A DNA stretch of 64,000 nt from Loripinus fragilis (taxonomy: Eukaryota; Mollusca; Bivalvia; Lucinida; Lucinidae), in assembly GCA_964019695.1 (NCBI GenBank), contig OZ026524.1:63247066-63311065 (forward strand), read 5' to 3'. This document shows, in pieces, positions 33,747 to 45,600 of the stretch. Numbering within the stretch: the first letter of the stretch is position 1; each line of letters starts with the position of its first letter. Made by a program: the position numbers and the translations under genes. The notes beneath the pieces were generated by a model, which was not told where the DNA came from, did not search any database, and saw nothing but the letters and a program-made list of their open reading frames with translations.

Positions 33747-34925
33747 TTTGGCCCCCAGGGGTTTTGGGGATCTGGGGAGAATGGCTACTTACTTTCAGGG
33801 AGCTGGGGAGCACTGGTAATTATTTCAGGGGATCTAGGGAGCAAGCTAATATTTTTGGGGATCTAGGGAGCCCTGCCAAAAAGCAAAAAAAAAAAATAAA
33901 GGAAAAGCCTCCATTTTGTTTGATTTTTTAAAAAATTCTTCTGCTTCTGGGGAGCTAGCCCCCCAGACCCCCCATTCTAAATGCTGTTTTTATTCCATTT
34001 CGTACTAACATGCTCATAGAAATTTATCTAAGAGAAAATTGGGCCAAATAGGTTTGTTGTTCATTTATAGTCTTTAGAATCGTTGATTTTCAGGTCGGTA
34101 ATAACATACTTTGGGAAGCCCAGATAACACCATTTTGCCATTTTTTTCTGGGGGAGCATGCCCCCGACCCCCTAGCAACAGTAAAGCTACACATTAATAC
34201 ACAGCTACCTACCCACATGCTATGTAATTATCTCTTAAGGCAATTAGCCCTTTTTTATAGAATTGTTTGAAGAGTGCTTATAGGATATATACTTAATTAA
34301 TGTTCAAGCATATAGTCGCTATTAGCAAGTGTAAAAAAGACTTTTTTATGATTAAGAAATAAATGCTTTCACTAAAGTCTCTAAAAACATCTAGTTTAAG
34401 CTGTTGGAAAAAATCTGCCCCTGCCCCCAAAAAGAAAACCAAATGGTCTGTCTCTAATTTAAAAAAAATCTAATCGAATGAGCATTCCTCCAAGTCTACT
34501 CTACCAGGTACAGCAACAACATTTCAACGATGGCCTCATACTTTGAGCCATATATCATGCATTTCATTGAAATAATTATATGTAATGTATTCAATGGCTA
34601 TTATATGTCATGTATTCAATGGTTAAGCCCTGTCTTTACATGTATCAATAAGGCAAAAAATTCAGTGATCATTAAGTCATGCACTTTTATAAAGCTTCAA
34701 AGTTTTTAAGTATGTGATTTTAATCCTACGGAAAGAAAATACATTTTAGGGAGAATTGGCTCATATTTTTGGGGATTTGGGGAGAAGCTGAAATATTTTT
34801 AGGGATTTGGGGAGCAAAGGCAAATAATTTTAGGGAGAAGAGGAAATTATTTTCAGGGAGTTGGGAAGATCAATGTATTATTTTCAGGGATCTAGGGAGC
34901 ACATACCCCCCTGGGGGCCTCATTT
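33747..34925. repeat. Element with G-rich minisatellite at both ends
   Basis: Bounded by GGCCCCCAGGGG and CCCCTGGGGGCC. Both ends carry repeated GGGATCTAGGGAGC-type units, at least four each; the middle is AT-rich. Confidence 0.6.
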
Positions 34926-35999
34926 TTCTTGAGTTGATTCTTGATTTTTGTAATCTAGCGCTCAGCAATAATTTACACTTTCAAATCATGAACACTCCAA
35001 AGGCTTTGTGATTTTGGCTCTCTTTCAGTTCAGACATTTCATATACTTAGAGATGTTAATGGAGGATGGCCCCGGCCCCTATTGACCTATTACTCTACCT
35101 ACATAAGGTAGATGATAGGTTGCTGTTCCTTTTTTTCTGAATATGATATAATTGTACTATAAACCACACCACGAACGCCGCACTATTGTTAACTATGCTC
35201 CTAGCGCTAAACTATCCAGTGGGACTGCGTGATCTATGTCTTGATTCTACAGCTGCGTCATACTTCAAACAGAGTCACGAAAGCCCTGGTGCGGCTGATC
35301 TTAGCCTTTGGCGTTCGCCTTTGTGGTAAGAAAAAAGGTGTATTTTCAGGCCATTTTGTCATCTCGAGGTGTTTTCAAAATGAACTGTTTCTAAAACAAA
35401 ATTTCAACAATAACGAAATTTAAATGTCAAACAGTTTGGATCGAGATCAGACCCGATGTTTTTGTCTCAAAAGTGCAAACTTGTCTGACCTTATAAATAC
35501 TGTTTGGAGACGACACGTGATCTTGAATCGCGGTCGCAGGTTTTTGGACATGTTCAAAACTATCCGCCCCGCCCATTTTCATGCGTTTTGCTCGCACGAT
35601 CACCCCCGATCAATAAAAACCAACGCGCGACAGTCTTCCACCTTATTTTTGCATTTTTATCCTGTCTAATTGTGAAAGCACCAAAAAACGTTTAAAGACA
35701 TGTATACACCTGCTGCTATCATCTACTGCAGAGCCAGGCTCATGAAAATGCTCAAAGACCTCTCTGGAGCCTACTTTGTTAATACCGCTGTTTCCAATCA
35801 CTAAGACCTGTCGCGCGCTCGTATGAGATCTACTTGCGATTTTACCACGTGACTGGTCTTACACAGGTCGCAGCATGGTCGTAAGCCCTCGTGTGACCGA
35901 GGCTTAACGTGTCATTATGCTACTAAGCATCTTTCTGGGTAATCAACGCTGCTCTCTTCCGAATCAATCCATCTCACTTCCTTAACCTGTCCTCCATAA

Positions 36000-36890
36000 C
36001 GACAGAAAAACGCAAAATTATGCACTTTAACAGAAAGCAGACGTTAAACTTATGTGTTTTCAATTAAATGGGTATGAAATGCAGTTTATGTATCCATAAA
36101 GATCGCGATGCAAACTGTGGTTTCGGGTTTTCGCTATGGAGGTGAGAAGTTACGGAGGAGAGGGCACCTTTTGTTTAAGACTAAGTAAACTTGCATTTTT
36201 GTCCCAGTCATCTGTATACCATTTCATACCATCTAATACTCACCTAAACTCTTATGCATACGTGTCAAATTGTTTATGGGTCTCCCTTTCCTGCTTAAAA
36301 CCCCAGTTACGGAGGAGAGTATCTGAAGAGTGTCAAATAAACGACACTCTATTGATCGCGATGATATGATAACTTCAATAAATTAAAACAAATAGATTGT
36401 TTTCTTCATCAACAGAATCATCTGGTAGGATAAAGGACATACAATTATACGCTATTTCATCTTCCTGGTAAATTAGGTGCGTTACGGTAGATGAGTGCAG
36501 TTCTGGCGACATTGCAATATTCATAATTTTGTCAAGAAAAAATAGAAAAACGGCTCTAGAACTTTTACTGGGTTTTATTTCGTACCATAGTATGTAACAG
36601 CAAGAACAATTACAAAGGTCTTGGAACAGGAACATGCGATATTTCACCTGAAGTATGCAAGCTATGCCTGCCTACATGGCAAAATTGCATACCCCATTGC
36701 CATATTACCGATACCAAATGAGTAGCAGGATTATATAGCATTGTTATTAATACGTAAACATAGTTTGTATATGTGTGTAGTGGATTTGGAACCATATTGA
36801 TACATATAGCACTCGAAATTTGGTCGTCACAAAGTGAGAAGCATTAGCAACAGGGTATTTCAAAATTGTACAAATTTTTCAAGAATCACT
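36000..36890. other. Mostly empty; one doubtful minus ORF
   Basis: TTACGGAGGAGAG occurs at 36148 and 36307, and GTTATGGAGGAGAG at 32814, on either side of the 3-kb element. Confidence 0.4.
36375..36647 (-). CDS. Unrecognised ORF, coding status doubtful
   Basis: A 90-codon frame ends NNLFVLIY, stop. The final third (MSPELHSSTVTHLIYQEDE, ILPDDSVDEENN) has an acidic, protein-like composition. The first third is hydrophobic and Cys-rich. No convincing acceptor or partner exon was found. Confidence 0.2.
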   Translation of the reverse strand: MKYRMFLFQDLCNCSCCYILWYEIKPSKSSRAVFLFFLDKIMNIAMSPELHSSTVTHLIYQEDEIAYNCMSFILPDDSVDEENNLFVLIY

Positions 36891-36894
36891 GTTA

Positions 36895-36990
36895 ATAGGT
36901 CCATTTAAGTACCAACAGCATACGTTTTGGTTGATAAATAACAAAAAAATAAATTTCAATTGCACACTCTTATCTGGAGGTCGGGTATGA
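36895..36990 (-). repeat. Hairpin family C, copy 11, half element
   Basis: Retains ACGTTTTGGTTGATAAATAA and the end CACTCTTATCTGGAGG. Confidence 0.6.
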
Positions 36991-37630
36991 GAAGCCGTTT
37001 GGCTGTCAGATAATACAACAATGTACTATCAAATGCATTTAAAAGTATGGACAGCCATTTGTGCACCAATATAGTCTTCCTGGGGCATATTTTCTTTAAA
37101 ATACTATGCTATTCCATTTCTGCATCTCAAACGGAGACAGATAGGTTTCCAATGGTGATATAATAATAGTTACATGTATATGATTTTTTTTTCATCTTTA
37201 TTTTACCACTGTCAAATGAAATTAATATTTTCAGCAGAAAATAACCCCCTTTCTCTACAATGAACCTCTGTGTCAAAGCTTTTTTAAAAAATATACAGGA
37301 TAAAAGTCATCTAAACCTTGATAAATTTCATTTATGAGTTAAACTGTTCTTTAGTTGTCCATATTATTTATCTACGAGCCAGTTGACATGGACTATAGTA
37401 CTATCATATTTATTATTCATATATACCCTCTCTAGATTTTATGGAAAAACAAACAAAATAAACAAAATGTCTTAAATTATTCCCCAAAATGGTTGTCTAA
37501 CTGTATTCAGTGTTTAACCGCATACATTGTAAAAACATTATTTGTTTATGTAAAAATATGCAACGCAGACCTCTTCAGTGCGAGGATGAAAATGAATATG
37601 TAAGCACGCAATTTTTTGCAAGATGCGCTT

Positions 37631-37996
37631 CTCCCAGGGGGTACTCTCATTTTTTCTTCATAAGTAGGCTCGGGTCCAGCATCTACCGTTCACCCCCCAA
37701 AAATATCAGGAATTTCAAGCACCCCAAAAATATTTGAAATTTTAGCAACCCCAAAAAATATCCCTTAATCTGTACCCTGGCCTTAAGAAAAGACCCTAAA
37801 ATGCACAGATATGACCCCTAAATTAAGTCCAATATTGTGATGACCCCAAAAAAATATCCACAAAATCTTCATACTCCAAAAAATATTCATTTTTTTTTTA
37901 AAAAACCCAAAAAATAGTGAATTCAAAATTTTGAACCCAAAAATGACCCGAGCCTACGTATGTATGAAAATATCAGAGTACCCCCCCCCCCCCCCG
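37631..37996. repeat. Element rich in CCCCAAAAATAT units, with CCCAGGGGGTACTCT end
   Basis: GGGGGTACTCTCATTTTT at the left opposes AAATATCAGAGTACCCCC at the right. Inside are repeated ACCCCAAAAATAT units and the phrase GGCTCGGGTC, whose inverse GACCCGAGCC lies near the end. Confidence 0.6.
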
Positions 37997-38755
37997 TAAC
38001 GCTTCGATGCAATATATGAAAACATATATTTCAGCGAAATAAATGCAGTTTTAATGACATAAGAAGTGAAAATCTATCAATTTAATTTCAAAATCGGGGT
38101 GCCCTAATCTACATGCTTTAAAATTCAATAAGCAGTATTCTGAGATGACCACCACTGCTTCTGGGGTGTACACGGATGTAGTTTTATCATATAAACTCAA
38201 TATTTTTTTTAGTCCCAATCTTTTTTTATAAGAATATATGACATTTCGAAAATATTATTTTCACATGTTCTTGCTGGATCTCCTTAGAAAATGGACTGCT
38301 CTGGTGTTATGCAAGTCGATCGATTCTGATACGTATACAGTGTTTACAGATACACTATAGACTTACCTTTGTAACCATACAAAAATGTAGCCATAAACCT
38401 TTTGGGTGCAAGGGTTTTTTCTACCTTGGTTTCCCAACTAATATACAGCCAAATTCAAAGTTCAGTCAACAACCTAGCATTGTAAGACATATCAGTTTTA
38501 GGTAAAGGTCATCGTGGAGCCGCCAGCCCCATTTAGATGAGGCAAGCATACTAATCTATCTACTTCGTAAATGGGAAAGGAAAAAACAAAAAATAGGTCC
38601 AGTCCCCATTTTATCGGATTGGTTATGCAATTATTAAGAGTAAGTAGAATTAACAACAATTTTATTATGACATAAAATATATGCATATAAATATCTGATT
38701 CTATAAATGAATTAACAACAATTTGATAATTACATAAAGGTATTATAAGGTTATT
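37997..38755. other. No gene seen downstream of the DUF885 gene
   Basis: Downstream of the DUF885 gene on its strand. Minus-strand AATAAA motifs occur near 38651 and 38853 and could serve its 3' end, but that would imply a 3' UTR of 0.6-0.8 kb or more. Confidence 0.4.
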
Positions 38756-39002
38756 GGGTCACTGTAAAGGCAGCAACTAATGAATGCGTAATTATGACTA
38801 ATCAACCATAGACATAGGTAAAAGCTGAAAATGAGGGTGGTTTTATTCAAACGTATCTGTATCGGTCAGGATTTCATGAAATAAACTCACATTTGCGGCT
38901 TAAACAACTTATTTAAACGTTTTACCAATTATAAATAGAACCTGAAATATCCGAGCCACGTCCAGATATAAATATTAAAGTTACCACCTTTACAGTGACC
39001 CA
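38756..39002. mobile_element. MITE with GGTCACTGTAAAGG ends, copy 1
   Basis: GGGTCACTGTAAAGGCAGCAA at 38756 is mirrored by TTACCACCTTTACAGTGACC. 247 bp, no ORF. Confidence 0.75.
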
Positions 39003-39466
39003 AAAAGCTTTATAATACACACTATACAGCAAGCACACGGGATTTAAATACTTATCATACGTGGATTGTCACGATCATTCTGATACAATGCAGTTGTAAA
39101 GACCCATAAAGCCTAATACATGTATTTCAGTACATTTAGAATAAATAACAGCATAATCTTCATAAAAATATATAAATGTAGAAAATGATTGTCAAGATTG
39201 GTATGATAGAACACTTTAGCATTCAGTATCAATTCTAACATTACATAAAAATTAAAAATAATCAAGTAGATAGTCAATCAAAATAACACACTCTTGATAT
39301 ATCAATTCAAATATTAATGCATAATATATTTTGCTGGTTTCGTTGTACAATGTAAATGCATAATATAATACAGACGTGAATATAAATATTGCGTATATAA
39401 TTAAGACTATATGTCTTTTATACTGAATGAAAGGTTTCGGCACATATTTCGCGACTATAGATCAAA

Positions 39467-39690
39467 TTAAATGTTTATCAATGATAGTTTAAAATGTATC
39501 CAAAGAACGTTTAGAATCACGAGTATAAGAGCTGAAGACGAAACGCATTGATGTTGTGATGTGCTTGTCATTCTGGCTGTATTCTTTACATCAGCTATCC
39601 AATCTGTGACCATTGTTTCAAGCACACTTAAAGGCATTCCTCCGTTTTGCAGCAGCACCAAATGGAAGTCTTTTAGATTAAACAACTTAC
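39467..39690 (-). CDS. DUF885 gene terminal exon with hydrophobic C-terminal tail
   Basis: This 224-nt exon follows acceptor cgtttcag and ends at a stop codon at 39469-39467. Two leading bases complete a Gly codon. It encodes KLFNLKDFHLVLLQNGGMP and then LSVLETMVTDWI, the family's usual C-terminal block. A polar linker with SQHQC and SSS follows, then about 20 hydrophobic residues (ALILVILNVLWIHF...) to the stop. Most DUF885 proteins known to me end near the WI, so the tail looks like an addition. Its form fits a GPI-anchor signal or a tail anchor. The exon begins GTAAGT directly after the acceptor AG. Confidence 0.85.
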
Positions 39691-42600
39691 CTGAAACGAT
39701 CACAAAATACATTTTTAACATAGGTCAAGATAAAGAAATTTTAAATTATTTTCTTATCCATTAGTTTAAACATGTGTTTTGGGGGCTCAAAAGAACCGTC
39801 GCATCGAGACGGTTCTTTTGAGTACCCACAACATACGTTTTGGATGAGAAATGAAGAAAATAATTTTCCAATACGCACTCTTATCTGGAGGCCTGAATTT
39901 TAATTCTATGGATCCTTTATGAATCCTTATAAATGTAAGAACCATTAATTAATGGTCCGGTAATGTTTGAATTTTATAAGTTTGGCCATGGTCATTTGAG
40001 AACCTGGTTTGTTTACTTGAACACATAATACAAGCTAGAAAGGACAAAAGAACAACAAAGAAAACAGAACTAAACATGAAACACCCACACGTCCATCACA
40101 TAAAACAGAACAACTACAAACTAACATGCAGCAAGATAGACATTGGTGGGAGTCTTAAATATATATTTTACTTGCCTAACTTTTGTAAACGTCAAATTAT
40201 CAAGTTATAGTGTTATCATATGCACCTAAGGGACATCATCCTACTGCAATGATGTCTTATAACTCTAGAGGTAGCTTACATTGTATTATGGCATCATTAA
40301 CATTATGTTACTTAGTGATGACGCTATCTATCAGTTTGTGTTATTCTAGTGTTTTTAAATTAAAATCAGTTATTGGCACTGAGCGTTTTGTGTTTATATT
40401 GTGGAGCTAACAACTGTGACATAGATTATGCTGTTGTTTCAACACATAGCTTGATTAGATCACATAGAGAATTACTTAACTATTTAATGAACCTTCACAG
40501 GGAAAAATCAAATTAACTAATGTGATAAAACATAGATAAGGATTCATACCCCACTAATCGCTAAAGCTTAAATAACTACCCGTAGATAAGCCATTACAGT
40601 AAGTCCAGCCAATTCTACACATTCTAAAAATTGGACATTAACGAATGCTTAAGATCTAGATGATATTGCATCAAATGTAATCTGCAATCTGGAATTATCT
40701 GTGAGCATCCCCCAGAAGCAATAAAAGGTCATATGAACACGATGAAACATTAAGAGTTGGAATCTCTATTTGGCAAAAATGAGATCAAGAGTGTATAACA
40801 TGCATGCGCAGTTTCCAAAGGCTTCTGAAAACGTTATACATTTTTAACAGAATATTCCCTTTATTGCTTTTATTAACATTTATTACTATACCGAGTTCGT
40901 TTTCAGCATTTCTCCTTAATTCTTTTATTTTGATTTCACCGACTTTGTAGGCACATGCTTGTCCAGGCCACGTAATATATCGATCAATCTCATTGGCTGC
41001 ACTTCCTGGCGCAGAAGCTGTGTGATTGGTCATAAACTCTATGGCTTCCTCTCGACTCCACCTGTGAAAAAATTCATAGTGTAATAGTGTTGTGAAATAT
41101 AAGTGATGTTATGAAATAGGCGTTTTGTTCTCTTATATTTGAAATGCAAGTAGAAAGTAAGCGGATTTTATGAGAGCATATAACAATGTTGCTGATATTA
41201 TAAGCAGCAAGACACTAGCTAGTATGACCAGGGAATGCAAAAATCACAGACCGAGCACCAAGAGAAAGAGGCTCAAAAAACTGACAGCCACAGTTAAAGC
41301 AAAGCAAATGCTCCATATTTCTTAGTGAAATGATTGCAAAACTAGCAAAAGACACGATGTACGACATAACAAAACAAGGATTCAACAAAGTCCTCACACA
41401 AAGATACATAATGGTATCAAAACAACAATTACTAAACAATAACAGTACCACCACCTTAGAATGTAAAGCGCCTCAAATGATTTTACTAGTCCCAACGATC
41501 CTGGCGATACTGGTGATTAAACTTTTAAACTTTTAGACTGTTCACCAAATCAAAACAGGCTAATGATGACTTTTCTTTAAGATACCTTTGGTAAGCACAG
41601 ATAATTAAAATTTTTTAAACAGTAAATAGCTTTGAGTACATGGTATTAGTATTGTTTCAAAATATATATTTAATTCACTGCATCAATATTTATCTTACCG
41701 CAAATGACTAGAAAACGCTTTTTTAGATTATTTAAAGTAAGTCTAGAAGGAGTGCAGTGGCTCAGTGGTAGAGTGCTTGACTCGAGACTTAGGGCCCTGG
41801 TTTTGAGCCTCACCCGCGTCACTGTGTTGTGTCCTTGAGCAAGAAAACATTAATCCTAGCTTAGTACTGGTTCAACCCAGGAAGCCCCGTCCCTATGTAA
41901 CTGGTAGATTGTTGAAAGGATGTAAGCAATCAAAACAAATAAAGTAAGTTTATTTCATTCCTGAATTGCAAAAGAAGAAACATCTGTTTGTATGTTGCCT
42001 TAACAAAAATAAACAAAATAATTAAATTATGAAGATATAGCTTTATATTTTTTAAATTTATTTAGAATTTAGAAAAAAATAAATTACCATTTCTATTTAA
42101 CTTTGACTTGCTTTACTGTTCTACACTAATCCCTTATTATACTCTTAGCTAAATGAAAGTATGAGCAGTCTGATCTGGGTCCACACTGTGTGTCGATGAC
42201 GCTACAAATATTTAGTGGGCGACATAAAAAACATACATTTTGTGATTATGCCCTTTATGGGTTAATAAATGTGAGTTCAGTATGTATACGATAAGGAATT
42301 TTTATGAAATGCACGCACGCTTGTGCGGCTCAAACATAGAACCTGATTTCCCTCGTTTAGCAGATGAAATAGCCGAACCACGCCAGATATGAATATTAAA
42401 GTTACCACCTTTACAGAGAGCATTAAGTCTATTACACCTTTTTTAAATTTCATTTCTAACCAGCAATATTTGCTGGCATTCGTTAGACAATCTGTAAGGA
42501 GATTACACAAAACCAAGACTTTAAAATATCTAAAATGAATCAGCAAAAAAAAATGTTATACTGACTTATTAAAGATTAGGTGCATGAATGATAGCCCTCT

Positions 42601-45600
42601 CTGGAGACAGAAAAAAACGCTAATTTTTTATAAGCATTCATACAAATTGAATGCGTTTGAACTTAAACAAATGCAACACTTACACACTGAAGACCAAGCC
42701 ACTTCACAGTGAGGAAGCGACACAGAACACTTACAGTCACATGGCAGCAAGAAGACTATACGAATCTTTCATGAGTGTGAGGGTAGGATAGAAAAATCCG
42801 TCCCGAGGATCTGATCCTGATGGACTCCTTTTCTTGCTCACCACTATTTTAAAATAAGCTTCTCGAAGTCCCTGAATACGCTAAGATGCAATCCAACAAA
42901 ATGACGTTTCTTGACACCCTGCTTGTGATAGCATGGGTAAGATAAAATTTTCTATCCCAGGGTAAAATTCAGATATCCTTATCGGGTGTGCAAGAAAATT
43001 AAAATAAAGCAACCATCTTCAGCAAGAAGATTGAAAAGCTAGACAATACACTAAGTACTGCATAATGAAACAAGGATCATACACAAAAACCCCGCAAATA
43101 ATGGAATCAGCAATAAACATTAAATCAACAAAAACAAAAACAGAAAACTGAAAGGGAATTGTTAATGGGGCATGTGAATAATCCATAAATCGATGAATAT
43201 ATATTTTTTCTTGTGTGATCCGTGATTATTGCATTTCCTGATCATATTCACTTGTTGTTAATCTTATTCAATTATTTTAGCATAAACTAATGAGAAAGTG
43301 TAAATATAATAAAACTGATGCTTACTTGTAATAATGTAAACCAGTGTCCACAACTAGTCTTACAGCTCTGAGTATCTCGTAGCTATAACGTCCCATCCTA
43401 AAACACAAAATGCACTGCTTCATACATATAGATTAGCGTATGTCTTACTCGAATTACATTATGTGGAGATAAGGTTTATAGTCTTCTGTTTAACTACAAT
43501 GAATGCATCAAGAGCTTTGTTCTGTTCTTGTAAACTAGGCGTGGGATAAACTTCGCCATAGCTACATTGTTTTTAGTAGCCAATAAATTAGCTGTATGAA
43601 GCATGTTGCAGGGTTAGTAAGCATATAGAAAAACAACTGAGTGTCTTTTGATATCAAGTTTACAAGGCATAGGCCTGAGAACGCATGGGCTTGCCAAACG
43701 ATTGGACATACATTCTCAAAGCCGAACCTGGTAAAGATGCGAACTTGGTATTCTATTTATCAGTTAACAAGTTGTTAGCAAATATGATGAAACCATTGAT
43801 TTTTATGTCGAATCAGCGTCATTGGCGACGTCATTTAATAGGTGCAAGGCCGCCTGACATGATAAAAACACATGCCATGAGATAGGCAATGATGATCAGG
43901 TCAACGTGCAGCAATGCAGTTATTATGAGAGGTAACTGATAAAGTAAATTATTAGTTATAATCTGGCATTCATGAAGGTTCATTTAAAGGCCTGTAATGT
44001 TTTATCTAAAACACGATTATTCATTATTTTGACAACATGCTTATGTTGGGATATGTGACGGTTTATTATTGTTTAAGGCTTATTACGTTTTGAGTTATAT
44101 TCTGCACCGCCTCCAATGAATTAAGATATTAAGCACAACTCGTTGTTACTGAGTTTCCTGCGATAAACAACGGACTTTTTGGTATGTAAATAGCAAAAGT
44201 ACATATCAGCCTGCTTGTTTCTGGGAAGTATTATGACGCCACCTGCTAAACATCAATATTATGTAAAGTATCTGTATTTGAGCAGACTTGGTTGAATCTA
44301 ACTTTTTCAGGAACTCCTAACACCGGTTTTCTCGCAATGATGCCAATATAAGAATGCTCTAAATGCACAATCAGCATAATTAAAATCCTCCTCATCATGT
44401 ATTATTAGCCAACAATAGTTGTAGTTATATACGCAACATTTTTCTGATGACCTTTCTTAAGAATACTCACAGTTCATAATCGTCACGATATAGTCCCATT
44501 TCTTCCCCAAGATACTCTGAATATAAACCCCATCCCTGAAATAATACCTAACAAACTATAAGAATGTTGGAAGCAAACTACTGAAAATTAGTAAAATTTT
44601 TGCGAGAATTTTATTTTCGCAATGGCGTTTAAAGACATATTTGCGGCGTTTAAAATTCACGGCTAGGACCTGATTTACCAAAATCAGTAAATTATGGAAT
44701 GATTTCTCCATTTCACGAGGATATTATTTTCACGAAACTTTGCATATGCAAAGTTTCGCGAAAATAAAACCCTTGCGAAAATTTTCAGATTTACAGTATT
44801 TACAACATTTCATAAACATCTGCAAGCCTGGCACTCATTCAATAAATTAAATAATAGATAAACACTAAGATCCCATATTTAAAGTATAGACAACACTCTC
44901 TTGGTAGAAAAGTAGACCTTGCTGCATGCAAAGAGCAGAAGTGCACACCAATCTGTCAATACCCAGAACCTGATCATTGCTGTTGTTTTCTTCTCTCTGC
45001 AATGTAAAATAGTTAGGCATGCGATAAAAATAAAATCCAAATTATTAGCTAGTCGCTGTACATAGCTGAGCAGACTGATTTAAGTACATTGCCGCAGACA
45101 GGAAGCAGGCTAGCACGTACTAAACTATTGCCTTTCGATCGGTGCACACTGGGATTGAACCTCCATTTTTATTATGAATATACTAATATGCGATCACTGC
45201 TTGCAAGACTCAGGGCTTTACATGCAGAAAATATTGACTAAAAGCAAGAAATGATAAACTGTCAAATATTTAACTTTTTGCTATTTTTAACAATAAATTC
45301 TGTCACTACAGGGGTGCGAGAATTGAACGGGACTAGCCAAATTTCGCTAGTTACCCATGGGTTTAAGTATTATCTGGTTGTGATCCCAGAATAATTTTTT
45401 ACAAAGGGGTACATATAATTTACAAACCGACTGATTTAAACTCGAGCTTGGTATAACTGTTAAATGAAAACCCTGGTCTAGTGGACTTTAAGTAAAGACG
45501 TGATTACCTCCATGTAGGCCGAGTAAAATGGAACCCAGTTGGGTACATTATAGAACGACAGTATGGGATCCTTTCTGAAGTCTGGTAGATTGGCATTCGC

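Larger units (their letters stand above)
32870..35909. mobile_element. 3-kb TTAA-flanked element
   Basis: The left end TTAA-AGCCTCGGTCACACGAG is mirrored by CTCGTGTGACCGAGGC-TTAA. Subterminal CpG-rich palindromes such as ATCGCGCGATCACC occur at the left, and CTGTCGCGCGCTCG at the right. Internally it holds hairpins at 33520-33640 and the GGGG-rich block at 33747-34925. No recognisable transposase. A piggyBac-type target is inferred from TTAA. Confidence 0.62.

Noticed and set aside
45140..45180. B box-like GGTTCAATCCC on the minus strand
   Set aside because: No A box at a suitable distance and no cloverleaf.
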